From: Triplophysa rosa
Taxonomy: Eukaryota > Chordata > Actinopteri > Cypriniformes > Nemacheilidae
DNA length: 64,000 nucleotides
Direction of reading: 5' to 3'
Assembly (NCBI RefSeq): GCF_024868665.1
Contig: NC_079913.1
Location: 15,686,333-15,750,332 of the forward strand
The notes beneath the pieces were generated by a model. It searched no databases and was not told the DNA's origin. It saw nothing but the letters and a program-made list of their open reading frames with translations. Each line of letters starts with the position of its first letter. The stretch's first letter is position 1. Positions 22,701-31,907 of the stretch are shown here, piece after piece. The translations under genes were made by a program, and so were the position numbers.

Positions 22701-24003
22701 AACAACTGATGAAGAACACTGTGAATAACAGACAGAAGTATGTCTGGATTGGACTGAAGAGAACAGGTGTTTATCAATGGAAGTGGTCTCTGGTGGTCCT
22801 GTGAAATATCTGAACTGGGAAACTGAACCATCAGATCACACAAATAATTGTGCTGTTATGAGAAATGGAACATGGCGTCAGCAGGACTGTAATGTGGCGT
22901 CACAGTTCATCTGCTACAATGGTGAGTGACAGCAAACCTTCACTTCACAAAACATGATCATGACTACAATTTCACTCTGGATGTGTTAAACTAATGGTGT
23001 GTGATGAACTCATTGCTGTAAACTGATTGACTGAGAGAAATCCACACAGATGTCAAGAGAGAATCAAACACATACTGCATTAAATCAACTTTTAAAAGAA
23101 AAGAGTTTCTGAAGATTGACATCTAAACTGTGAGTGTAGTAAGAATGAATGAAAATCATGAGACTTGAATCTTTATTTTCTTCAACAGACAGCAGTAAAG
23201 CATACATCATTGATACTTCTAGTAAAACATGGAGAGACGCTCAGAGTTTCTGCAGACAGCATCATACTGATCTGATCAAGGTGAGGAACCAGACTGACAA
23301 TCAACTGATCCACAACATCATTAATGATCCTCAGAGATCTGTCTGGATTGGTCTGTTCAGTGACTCGTGGGAGTGGTCAGATAACACTGACTCCGCCTTC
23401 AGATACTGGAACGCTGGTGAACCTAATGCTGGTGGTTCTGATCCACAATGTACAGATATCACAATGAGTGCTCAGGGTCAATGGAATGATGCAGCTTGCC
23501 ATTACTATCGGTGCTTTGTGTGTCATGAAGGTGAGTTAATAAAAGTCTATGTGTGTGTTTGATGTCAGAAGTTTCTTCATGATGAAACTGATCTCAGTTC
23601 AGTCACAGTGTTTGTGTTGATTGTGTGTTCAGATGAGCTGATATTGATCCAGAAGAATCTGAGCTGGACTGAAGCTGTAAGATACTGCAGAGAGAATCAT
23701 GTGGATCTGGTCTCAGTGGATTCACAGGAGATTCAGCTCATGGTGACTGTAGTTCTTCATCAGGCCTCGTCTGCTGAGGTGTGGCTGGGGTTACACTATT
23801 ACTGTCTCATGAATCTCTGGATCTGGGTACGAGGAGAGGTCGTCTGCTATCAGAATTGGGCTCCGGGGGTTCAGATTCAACTGAATGACTGCGGCGGTGA
23901 ACACAGAGCTGGAGCGGTTCAGTCTGAAGGAGATCAAAAGTGGATCAGCCTTCCTCGATCTCACAAACTCAACTTCATCTGCAGAAGAAAAGATTCAACA
24001 TGA
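16725..24003 (+). CDS. Secreted multi-CTLD C-type lectin-like gene (spliced)
   Basis: Proposed exons are 16725-16731, 16998-17036, 17115-17468, 23189-23530 and 23633-24003 (stop). Exon 1 gives MKK and joins in frame to [12 protein letters not shown], then ALCSLSEG, a typical signal peptide. Three C-type lectin-like domains follow, one per exon, and all the CTLD exon boundaries are phase 1, so exons can be gained or lost without shifting frame. No membrane segment is visible, so a secreted protein is inferred. Domain 2 has EPN and WND, the calcium/mannose-type sugar-binding motifs; domains 1 and 3 lack them. The intron between exons 3 and 4 holds about 5.7 kb with inserted duplicated sequence and a broken extra lectin exon (22566-22922), which must be skipped for an intact product. 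A polyadenylation signal is at 24344. It resembles macrophage mannose receptor-like genes of fish. Confidence 0.65.
16998..17036 (+). CDS. Lectin exon 2, signal peptide
   Basis: Acceptor TTCCTCAG before 16998 and donor G|GTGAGT after 17036. It encodes [12 protein letters not shown] from ATG 17000. The homologous exon of the second lectin gene at 37918-37956 encodes [12 protein letters not shown]. Confidence 0.75.
17115..17468 (+). CDS. Lectin exon 3, CTLD 1 (intact)
   Basis: Acceptor CTCTTTCAG and donor AATG|GTGAGT. The domain shows [19 protein letters not shown], the WIGL core ([15 protein letters not shown]) and the C-terminal cysteine pattern ending FICYNG. The usual sugar-binding triplets are replaced (EPS, and WRQQD where WND would be), so calcium-dependent sugar binding is doubtful. 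The exon plus part of intron 2 and intron 3 is duplicated at 22511-22953. Confidence 0.8.
17511..18765 (+). repeat. Direct repeat X1 (duplicate of 21258-22510)
   Basis: About 1.25 kb matching 21258-22510 with only about ten visible differences. It starts inside a half-copy of the GTGTTACC-type MITE. It contains the last exon of a SAMD3-like gene, its 3' flank, and an AT-rich repeat ending GGGTTTACAGTG. The left junction is in lectin intron 3, directly after GATCATGA. Confidence 0.85.
17701..18015 (+). pseudogene. Duplicated last exon of SAMD3-like gene
   Basis: Acceptor TTTTGCAG then an open frame beginning [16 protein letters not shown] and ending in a stop at 18015. [18 protein letters not shown] sequence (here [17 protein letters not shown]) is the conserved end of the fish SAMD3-like family. 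Here the upstream exons of that gene are absent, because lectin intron sequence lies directly before it. It is thus an orphan exon. It differs from the copy at 21451 by one residue near the FEFTQ motif (Lys versus Asn). Confidence 0.7.
18766..18835 (+). other. Possible small exon
   Basis: After GGGTTTACAG an open stretch [20 protein letters not shown] ends at a good donor ACG|GTAAGTG (18830). Both splice signals are plausible and the sequence is protein-like, but I cannot place it in a gene. Confidence 0.25.
19185..19415. repeat. GC-rich interspersed repeat
   Basis: ACAGTGTTTCCGCTATAGTC to ACAAAACAGTGTTTCC is CpG-rich and stands out from AT-rich flanks. The ACAGTGTTTCC ends resemble a common fish DNA element. 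A fragment of another common repeat (AGTGGTTCTCAAATTGGGG) follows at 19530. Confidence 0.35.
19750..21765 (+). pseudogene. SAMD3-like gene, 3' exons
   Basis: Four exons can be read. About 19750-20009 starts [18 protein letters not shown] and includes [12 protein letters not shown] and [13 protein letters not shown]. 20156-20321 starts [15 protein letters not shown], 20525-20620 includes [14 protein letters not shown], and 21451-21765 ends the protein. The order and motifs match the C-terminal half of the family usually named sterile alpha motif domain-containing protein 3-like in fish (name from memory; function unknown). No N-terminal half is visible upstream, and the first donor (GAG|GTTATG) is weak. 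It lies inside the lectin locus, between two copies of its own last exon. It is probably a translocated gene fragment. Confidence 0.6.
21052..21376. repeat. MITE with GGTAACACTTTACAATAAGG ends
   Basis: Perfect terminal inverted repeats GGTAACACTTTACAATAAGG and its complement. The interior consists of TTAGTTAATGCATTAGC-like palindromic repeats. It is a common fish interspersed element. Copy X1 at 17511 contains only its right half, which marks the duplication breakpoint inside it. Confidence 0.8.
21258..22510 (+). repeat. Direct repeat X2 (duplicate of 17511-18765)
   Basis: Second copy of the 1.25-kb segment. Its right end GGGTTTACAGTG joins directly to TTTGTTTTATGTGAATCG, which is the middle of lectin intron 2, while at X1 the same end continues into other sequence. 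Confidence 0.85.
22566..22922 (+). pseudogene. Second lectin CTLD 1 exon, frameshifted
   Basis: A close duplicate of exon 3 at 17115, with the same acceptor and donor. GGTCTCTGGTGGTCCTG here has one G fewer than GGTCTCTGGGTGGTCCTG, near 22792. The frame shifts inside WKWSLGG and stops at 22804. Upstream it has only the second half of intron 2 and no signal-peptide exon. Protein differences ([17 protein letters not shown] against [16 protein letters not shown]) show it is older than the X duplication. Including it in the mRNA would truncate the lectin. Confidence 0.8.
23189..23530 (+). CDS. Lectin exon 4, CTLD 2 with EPN and WND
   Basis: Acceptor TTCAACAG, donor GAAG|GTGAGT. The domain shows [35 protein letters not shown], the EPN triplet in [11 protein letters not shown] and the WND triplet in GQWNDAAC. 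These are the ligands of calcium site 2 in mannose-type lectins. It is the only domain of this gene likely to bind sugar. Confidence 0.8.
23633..24003 (+). CDS. Lectin exon 5, CTLD 3 and C-terminus
   Basis: Acceptor GTGTTCAG. It encodes [35 protein letters not shown], and a degenerate C-terminal half with LNDCGG and [11 protein letters not shown] before TGA at 24001-24003. There is no EPN/QPD or WND. No hydrophobic tail follows. Confidence 0.75.
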
Positions 24004-24343
24004 ACTGATGTGTGTCTGCTACTATCTGTCATACACAATATTGTTATTTCTGACACAATTTAGTTTTCACTGTTGAATGATAGGACATATAAATGCATTT
24101 TGAGACTTCTGTATTGTTTCTTGTGTAAATATTCAGAGTTAAATGACATTTATTTGTGGATGTTTAGAGTTCAATAGCAGATGATATTGGTGTGTGTTTG
24201 TTTAACTCGTTCAGCACATTGTGTCATTTCAGCACTTCTCATCTTTTCTGCTTGAATCTGATTCTTTAACTCTGACACACAATATTCTGTAAGTGAAATG
24301 AAATATATATTGATTTTATCCTGCGTGTATGTACATCAGTTCA

Positions 24344-24349
24344 AATAAA
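24344..24349 (+). promoter_or_regulatory. Polyadenylation signal, lectin gene
   Basis: AATAAA 341 bp downstream of the lectin stop codon. Confidence 0.6.
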
Positions 24350-25133
24350 GTTGAATCTACAGACAGTATTTTCTATCCTGATGTTTTATTTCAGCTGACA
24401 AATAGAGGACAAGAGAGAGAACAGAGCGTATGTGTGTGTCAGTTTCCATATTTGTCATTTAAAGAGGTTCTCCATTGTAGGTCTATAGGATGTTTGCTTT
24501 TACGTCTGCCGTTCAACACCCTGGATCACTTAGAAAAGTCACAGCACACATCTTTTCAACAAGCCAGTTGATCAAACACTCATTTGTGTGACTCTGCTTC
24601 ACAAGCATCATGAATAACCGGTTGCTAACTGGACAAATGTAGCAAACCTAGAGAAGAAATAATTCAGATGTACATTTAACACACTTTAGGAAATAAAGGT
24701 GTACTGGCACGATGCGGATTGTATAAATGTGCTGTATTCACGGGTTCAAGTCGGTGTTTAAGTCACGTGACGTGATGCACGCTCGTGCTGGTGAGGTATG
24801 TCGTTCTGATAAAAGCTGAAGGTTTCTGATTTCAGCGCTGTGTTCTAAAGCCTCATGAAACTGTGTCGCGGTATGTTACTGAACACGATCAGTCAAAATA
24901 CTATATGAAAAAAACTAGAATCGGCACACTGCCATTGCTGCTCCCAAAATGATTGATTAAAATGAACACAACATTTGGACCAAAAAGGTCTTCGTCATAC
25001 AAACAACATGTTCAGAAGAAAACGCAATAACCCATCACACCTGAACTAAACAACCAATGATCCAATCATCAGACCAAAAACAAGTTACTACATTACAGCA
25101 CAAAGCATAATCAACCAAAAACATACAAAACAG
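24350..25133. other. Intergenic, no gene recognised
   Basis: No coding pattern or recognised repeat apart from short AT-rich stretches. Confidence 0.4.
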
Positions 25134-25958
25134 CACTGTAAAAAATGACACAGCTATTTACTTAAAAAAATTAAGGTAACAGTATTACACAAAATTTTTT
25201 AAGTACTTTAAAGCATATTTTTAACGCAATATTCCACGAATAAATCAAGTAAAATTACCTAAAATATTTAAGCACATCACATGATAAACTTTAAAAAAAT
25301 CAAGAAGAAATACTATGTTGAGCATTGGCGATAACTTCTTGATCTTTTTTAACTTCAGTTTAACATTTATTATTGTTTATAACATATATGCTGCACAAGT
25401 AAGCTGAGAGTTGACTCAGTACTGACATGAGCAGCATTACTGTTCACTGAGTGAAAAAACAAACAGCTCGAGCTCTTCCACAACCTGAGCACAAGCGCCA
25501 CTCTTCTGAACGATGGTAACCACGAAACTCAGAAATACAAACAGAATATCTTCTAAATCTCAAAGACAACTGAACAATAAACACTATCAAGTCTTTCATT
25601 GTATTCTAAAGCACATAAAATAGCACTTTTTCACAAAAATGACTCTCCTAATGCTGTCGCATGCAGAGCATGCTGGGAACTCTAAATTCAGTGCTCAGTT
25701 AGGGAAATTAACTTAAATAATGCATGTAGTTCCACCACAAAATAATTAAATAAAGATCCTTTATCCAATTTTAAGTGGGTTGAACATGATAAAATTAAGT
25801 TGAATTCACTCAATTATTTGTGCATTTAGAATTCCAAGATATTTCTATCATTTTAAGTTAGATTTTGGTTAAAAAAACAAGAACACAATTGTATTAAGTC
25901 AAGTTTACTCAATTAATTTCATGAAATCTACTATGACACAGAATCTTTTTTTACAGTG
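25134..25958. repeat. MITE with CACTGTAAAAAA ends
   Basis: CACTGTAAAAAATGA at the left and TTTTTTTACAGTG at the right form terminal inverted repeats around about 820 bp of AT-rich sequence with many TTAAGT motifs. It is inserted just beyond the 3' end of a Penelope-like fragment. Confidence 0.6.
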
Positions 25959-25961
25959 AGG

Positions 25962-26330
25962 TCAAAGAAAGGTTTTAAATCAAATTCAAGATTAAGACCT
26001 TTTGGAGAAAGGGTGTTTAATGTGTATATATAAAACACTTCCCTCTGTAGTAAAATGTATCGACATCACCACCCCTTCTGGATATCTTCACTTAATTATT
26101 GAAGAGTCGACAAGTTATGTTTTAAAGCATTTATTTGAACAGCAATGAGTTATTTTTCATTTAATCTTATGTTGCTTTTGTGTTCGGCAATATGCACTTT
26201 TTAAACTATGCCTCGTCTTGCCAACATACAGTATACCAAACCACATGGGCCTTTGATCATGTAAAACACATTTCTGGTGTTGCATGAAACTCCTTTAATC
26301 TTAAACTGTTTACCTGGATGGGCATGATTT
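25962..26330 (-). mobile_element. Penelope-like element fragment (GIY-YIG)
   Basis: On the minus strand the motifs occur in the order CNTRNVFYMIKGPCGLVY, YVGKTRHSLK (after a frameshift), IAEHKSNIRL, then GGDV and LLQREVFYIYTLNTLSPKGL. This is the GIY-YIG endonuclease end of Penelope-like retroelements, which terminates with exactly such a RE..WIY.LNT..P.GLN motif. The RT domain was not found. It is an inactive 3' fragment. Confidence 0.7.
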
Positions 26331-27050
26331 AGAAATCAAGAAAGGATTATTAAAACATTCGAACCGTTGGTCGGCTCTCCCCACCATGTGCCGTATATTA
26401 GGAGCTCTTCGGAGAATCTTTAAACACGTGACTCAATGCAGGATCAGAGTTTAAAATGTGCCAGTGTTTTCATATAATATCAGTAAACTCTTTACTTAAA
26501 GCTGAGTGTTGAATGATACAAGACAACCTATTATCAGTCATTTTCGTCAGCGGTCCACCAAGACATTTGTAGTACATCAGTATATGTGATGTCACTTTAA
26601 ATCTGTGTTCTAACTTCTAACGTATCAGGAGTAACCCCGCCCACTGTTGGACTAACCCCGCCCACTGTTGGAGTAACCGCAGCCCAAATCGTTCGAAAAA
26701 TCATTCACAAGAAAACTGAAATCATAAATTTGAATTTTTATTTTTCAACAAATCAATAACACATCTACACATGACAGACAATTTTAACATGAATCTAACT
26801 TTGCCATTTTAAACTTAATGTTATCTTTAGATAAATACAATTTGGAATCAAAATGAACTTAATTAAACAAAAGCACTAGACAGCTTGTGTGTGTCTTTGA
26901 AATCCTTTCTAGTTGTGTACTGTAAACTACTGTAAAATTTACGTTTTAGTTTAAAAAAGACAGTACAGTAAAAACTTCAATTATAAGGTAATTTTACCCT
27001 TAGTAAATAAACATTCTTGAAACAAATTACTTTAGTTAAATAAACAAATA
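26331..27050. other. Intergenic, no gene recognised
   Basis: Includes a short tandem TAACCCCGCCCACTGTTGGA repeat at 26633-26675. Remainder AT-rich and unassigned. Confidence 0.4.
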
Positions 27051-27059
27051 TGAACAACG

Positions 27060-27200
27060 AAATGAATAACATGAACAATTCAACACTTTAATATCTGTGT
27101 GTGCGGAGAAAGTTTAAGATTGTCCTGAACAAGTGAAGAACAGCTCTCCTCTCTCTTCTCCTCAGCTTCACTCTCCACACATCTGAAAACATCAGCAGCT
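27060..27200 (-). other. Possible minus-strand exon
   Basis: After an acceptor-like ATAATCACAG, the minus strand is open with GAADVFRCVESEAEEKREES and a stop about 40 residues in. It could be a terminal exon of a decayed gene, since an inverted lectin promoter lies about 0.9 kb upstream on the same strand. No homologue recognised. Confidence 0.2.
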
Positions 27201-28012
27201 CCCTGTGATTATACATAGAAGAAAACAGATGCAAATCAGTATTTATCTCTTTATATAAAACTGACACGTTTCACACTTTCACTTTGGTAAACTATGTAGG
27301 GTTTAGACAATTAAATTATATGCCGAGAAAGCCAAAGTTCAGCAGAAATGAATGGAAAGACCAATTCAGACGGTTAGACAATTTGAGCAGAATGGAATAC
27401 TGCAGTGTTTTTTCTTGGTTATAACCATGCTAAGAATATAATGTGTATGCATACAATTTCCTCATTGATGGAAATATTTTCATAAATGTCATAAAAAGAA
27501 GACACTGGCTATTTTTAATCTATTGCCTATTTAAGATGCATCTCTTGGTTGTTTCCCTTCCTTTTGTCAGTTGCTTTGGATAAAGGTTTCTGCTAAATGT
27601 ATAAAGTATTAATTATTGAATACTGTATAGTACAGATGTTAAAGACACACTTTCCAATTGGTTTTAGTGTTTTGACCATGTACTTTATATAACTGAATAT
27701 TAGATTGTGGAATATCCACAATTCTTTACAAGAAGACACTTCCCAGTGATACAGTTGGTCAAGACGAATAAAACTCCATACCTGAACGTCTGTCTAAACC
27801 TCTCTCTTCTTGCTCTCTGTATCCTGAAACAACAAGCGAAAATAAGATTGCTAGAAAATGATTCACTGAAAAAAAATATTCTTGAGGGTTAGTAAATATT
27901 ACCCATGCAAATCAGTTAAATTTGACTTCTATATTAGGAAGCAAAGTAAACTATACACTCAAAAAATAACTCATTGGATGAACTCAATTTATTTGAGTGC
28001 AAAATTTCCATC
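27201..28012. other. Intergenic, small repeat scraps
   Basis: TTGGATAAAGGTTTCTGCTAAATG at 27576-27600 is the common fish SINE-like tail motif. ACTCAAAAAATAACTCATTGG at 27957 is an element-end-like motif. No gene seen. Confidence 0.4.
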
Positions 28013-28359
28013 CAATAAATATAAATAATAAATGAATTTTCAAAATGTTACTTGTTTAAACTGTAATTAAATATGTATCAACTAAATGTGATATGAAAGG
28101 TTGTTACATGTCTGTCATGTTTTGTAAACGTCTCTAAATGTTAAAACTATCACAATGTTTATAAAACAGAGTCCTATCAGAAGGATAACATTAATAGGAA
28201 CGAGAATGTAAAGAGTTCTTACTTTTCATGTCTTGTGTGTTTCTCTGGTGAATCTGCTGTTGTTTCTCTCTCTCTGTGTGTTTATATGTCATTATATCAG
28301 ATCTGATCTTCAGCCCCTCCCATCATTTGGGTATTTCTCTAGAAAGACTCATTTTCATA
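28013..28359 (-). pseudogene. Inverted orphan copy of lectin promoter, exon 1 and intron 1
   Basis: This is the reverse complement of about 16596-16943 with few differences. It includes the TATA box (28281-28286), the CAGCAGATTCACC leader, the exon 1 start ATGAAAA with its GTAAGAAC donor, and 200 bp of intron 1. No exon 2 or CTLD exon follows on the minus strand, so the copy has a promoter without a lectin body. Confidence 0.85.
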
Positions 28360-28559
28360 CTTTACATCCTTCTTATTTGTATATTTTCCACCTGTTGTAA
28401 TAATGCACAGAACTGAAATGAGATGTCTGTTCTCATCTTGTTTGCATGGAATCAGCGTCAGTAAAACACAGTGAATAAAAGATATCAGGAGGCTGGTGTG
28501 ATGTCTTTCTTCACAACCTATATGTAAAACACTCTTTGTGTGTCCGATTCAGATGTTAG

Positions 28560-28700
28560 AAACGTTTGAGCTCTAAAAAGAACTGAAGCAAGCACTGATC
28601 ATAATAATGGCGATGATTCTTTTCAACATTAATGATTGCAAATACAAAAGTGATGTTGATTCAATGGTTTTCATCTGCTCAGTAATTTTAATAAATACTA
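28560..28700. repeat. MITE-family fragment
   Basis: GAAGCAAGCACTGATCATAATAATGG, then AAAAGTGATGTTGATTCAATGG and TTTTCATCTGCTC, match the right end of the CCCAGACAGC-ended family at 36323 and 59560. Confidence 0.55.
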
Positions 28701-28962
28701 TTATATACATTTTTCAGCAACAATGTTCACAAATTTCTAGACATCCTACCCAAACAACATCTTTCTCAACATTAAACAACTATTCAACCATATAATGTGT
28801 GTTTCATTAACTTATCATTGTTCGTTTCGATGCTATTTACAACATCCACGAAATCGGTGCCTTTTCAACTTTGAAAAATGAAAAAATAAACTAAGTTGAA
28901 TCAATTGTTTTTACTTTCATGAATTGAAGAAAGCCTAAAATGACAAGAAATTGTATTGTGTC

Positions 28963-29291
28963 TGTAACACAGTTCAATAGAAGGGAAGGAAGGAGGCGGG
29001 AACCGGCGATCATTCACAAAACTTTAATCAAAATAAACAAACAATAATCCAAGAATAAAAGACCGGCAGCCACCTCACGGTCGACTGCCGGCCACACAAA
29101 CATAAACAAACTTAACAGCTTCCGGGCCCGGGTCCTCTTCTCGATGGTCCGGTCGCTCGTCCTCTTATGCTCCCGAGCTCCCCCGTGAGGCATGCGGGGA
29201 CCGGCGGTCGCACAGCTGACACTCGTTGCCACTTACGCCGCCGGCCCCGCCTTACTCGCCCCACGGCTCTCGCCCCGCCTTCCTCGCTACA
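28963..29291. mobile_element. Solo-LTR-like insertion with 5-bp target duplication
   Basis: A 329-bp GC-rich block begins TGTAACAC and ends GCTACA, the TG...CA boundaries of an LTR. It is flanked by GTGTC on both sides (28958-28962 and 29292-29296). It contains AATAAAAG near 29055 as a possible polyadenylation signal. No internal retroviral genes accompany it, so it is either a solo LTR or a short non-autonomous (TRIM-like) element. Confidence 0.6.
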
Positions 29292-29296
29292 GTGTC

Positions 29297-31240
29297 ATCT
29301 CAGGCTATGTCATTGTTTTATTTTTTGACTGTTTACATGCCTCATTGTTTGATATTTCTGTCATCCTTATTACAGACTATATACTACAGTTTTAGTTAGA
29401 ACTATGTAATAGTTTTCACATATATGATCAGTATTTTAGTCCCTCCTTTCACTACGATTGTTTCAAATTTGGGATTTTTTCCCACTTTTATATGTGTCAT
29501 TCAGATGACCAAGAACATCCTAATTTTGGAAAGTTATCACATCATTTAAAAAATATATATATATATATATATTTTAAGAAATGTATTACAAAAAAAAGGC
29601 TGTCAAAAATACAATATAGTTTAAGTTATATTGAAAAAACCTGGAAGGCTATATCAAATATTATTTTTGAGATTTTTAAGAAATTAAGGACAGCAACAGG
29701 ATTGACAGTAACGGGACTGACCAGAGTAACAGGGATGACAGGACACACATTGTTTAGCATATGAGTTGTATAATAAGGACTGTCATAATTTATAATGCAG
29801 TAATTGATTAGACAACTCTTTGTCTTACATGAAACCTTTGGCCAATGTTTTACAGCCCGCATATAAAAATCCATTTAATCCATGGCTGCATGGAAACGAC
29901 CCATGAGTGAATCCTGCAGATCATTTGATTTAAGCAAAATGTCCTGCTCTTTTGCATACGTCGAAAGTGCATTGTGATCATTGGCTTCAAGTGTTTTGCC
30001 TGGTTAATTTAACTTGAATATCAGGTTTGGTATATTTACATATTAGAACCCTGTTTCGCATACATACCTTTTCTTAAGGTGCTTGCAATAATAATGTTTT
30101 AGTAGGGACACTGGGCTGTGGACTCGAGTCGCATGACTTGGACTTGATCGGACTGATGAAGCTACAGCCACAACCTAGGATCAAGCTCCGGTTCTGGTCT
30201 GATGCTTTTCCAGATCAGTGAGACACTCGTGATGATGGGCAATCCACCTGATGACAACTACAGCCACAACATACAGTCATCCAGAACCAGAATAATATTG
30301 GACAGACCTAAATATCTCTTTTTCCTATCCACACTAGTTCTTTCCCTTCTTTCACTTACCAGTCTGGCTAAATATCCCTGGTGAATCTTACAGTTTACTG
30401 TAATTACTCTCTCTGGTGTTGCAGCATTGCTCTTTTAACCAGGGCTCTTAACCGGTCCAAGAACACAAAACGGAAACAAACGAAATGAGATTTTGACTCC
30501 CCTACTTCTGATTGGTTCATTCACTTAGGATGCTGCTTTGTGATTGGTCACTATCTCTAAAGCCCGCCCCCAAACCTAATCCTAACCCAAACCTTCGTAT
30601 GGGCAAAACAGGAGAGTCGTGATCTCACGGGGACTCCGATTTTGATACGACCCGGCACATAAACAAAAATGAAATCAAGTTTAATCTTTCTGAACAGAAA
30701 CACTTATTTGCGATTGCATTTAACGGGTTAATAACGTTATTTTATTGTTGCGTTTAATATCAACCGATGTAACTATCTGATCGCGAAGAGACCAGTGGCC
30801 TATCTCACGAAGCGAGGTGAACAAACACTGAGTTGCAGAGTACGTTTTAAGATGACAAATCCAGACAAACCCAAGCTGGTTTAGATCAGGTTCAGCTGTA
30901 GCACAACGCTTGGTATAAACGTTCTCAGTCAACTCAGGTTTGATCAGAGTTCGTGAGGCGCGGGCACCTGAAAGTGTGACACGTGCGGCAAACAGCCAAT
31001 CACACGGAACATGGAAAGCATCGTCAGTTTGATTGACTTCTCACGATTATCAGCGCAATTCACTTGACATCAGTTTATAAACTTCGTGATTGCTTTTCGT
31101 CAGCAGACACCACAGGAGCGCATCACTTCGGCAAGTAGGAGAAAAGGGTGCGACAAACATTTTTCCTGTGTTCTTTTAGACGTCCCTGCGCTGGCACTTT
31201 ACTGAGGGCTAGTCTAAGGGTCTCTTGCAGAATTTGCTCA
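29297..31240. other. Intergenic, no gene recognised
   Basis: Contains an AT microsatellite at about 29549-29573. No supported gene; ORFs are short and without recognisable domains. Confidence 0.4.
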
Positions 31241-31440
31241 CTGGCCAAACGTTGACCCCTTAGTGCTGGTCCTGCACGGGCAGCTCTCACGCAGCCTCCA
31301 CTGTTGATGTGTTGAAATGTTGATCACTTTTGCACTCGCTATTAATGTTGAAAGAATGTTGAAATTTCATCAAACCACCATTATTGTGATCAGTGTTTGA
31401 TTTAGTTGAGCTCTGGGCTCTTGACTCTGGTTATTAGTAA
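31241..31440. repeat. MITE-family left-end fragment
   Basis: ACTTTTGCACTCGCTATTAATGTTG, CAAACCACCATTATTGTGATC and GGCTCTTGACTCTGG match the left half of the element at 59560-60379. Confidence 0.55.
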
Positions 31441-31907
31441 ACTGTTTTTGGAACGAAATATTTCAGAAGAAACGCAAAAACAGAAACGTTGGAATATTGA
31501 TTCTGCTCGGAAAGGAAGAAATATGTTTAGTTGTTAAGCCCTGGTTTTAACATGCCAGAGGAGAATTGGTTCTCTTTCAAGTTTTTTTTTTTCTCCACTC
31601 TTATTATTTACCACTCTTACCACTATTATTTTAAATATTTGACTTTACAATATTCCAATATGAAACCTTATTTAAATCAAAAGCATTTGTTTGACGTATT
31701 TAATCGTTTTTGTATTTGCATTTTACCTGACAATTTCTCTGTATCAGTTATTATATGCAAGCTTACATTAATTCATAAATAAATAGTTACACAAAAAAGT
31801 ACACACTAAGAACTAAGATATGGATGACTGCACAAGCACATATAACGCATATTACGTGCAGAAACAAATATGTACAGTGCAGAAATGTGTAAGTACACAA
31901 CAAATTG
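31441..31907. other. Intergenic, AT-rich
   Basis: No gene or recognised repeat. Confidence 0.4.

Noticed and set aside
24720..24760. Possible tRNA T-loop GGGTTCAAGTC
   Set aside because: No flanking stems or A/B boxes fitting a tRNA cloverleaf were found; no tRNA gene is supported in the window.
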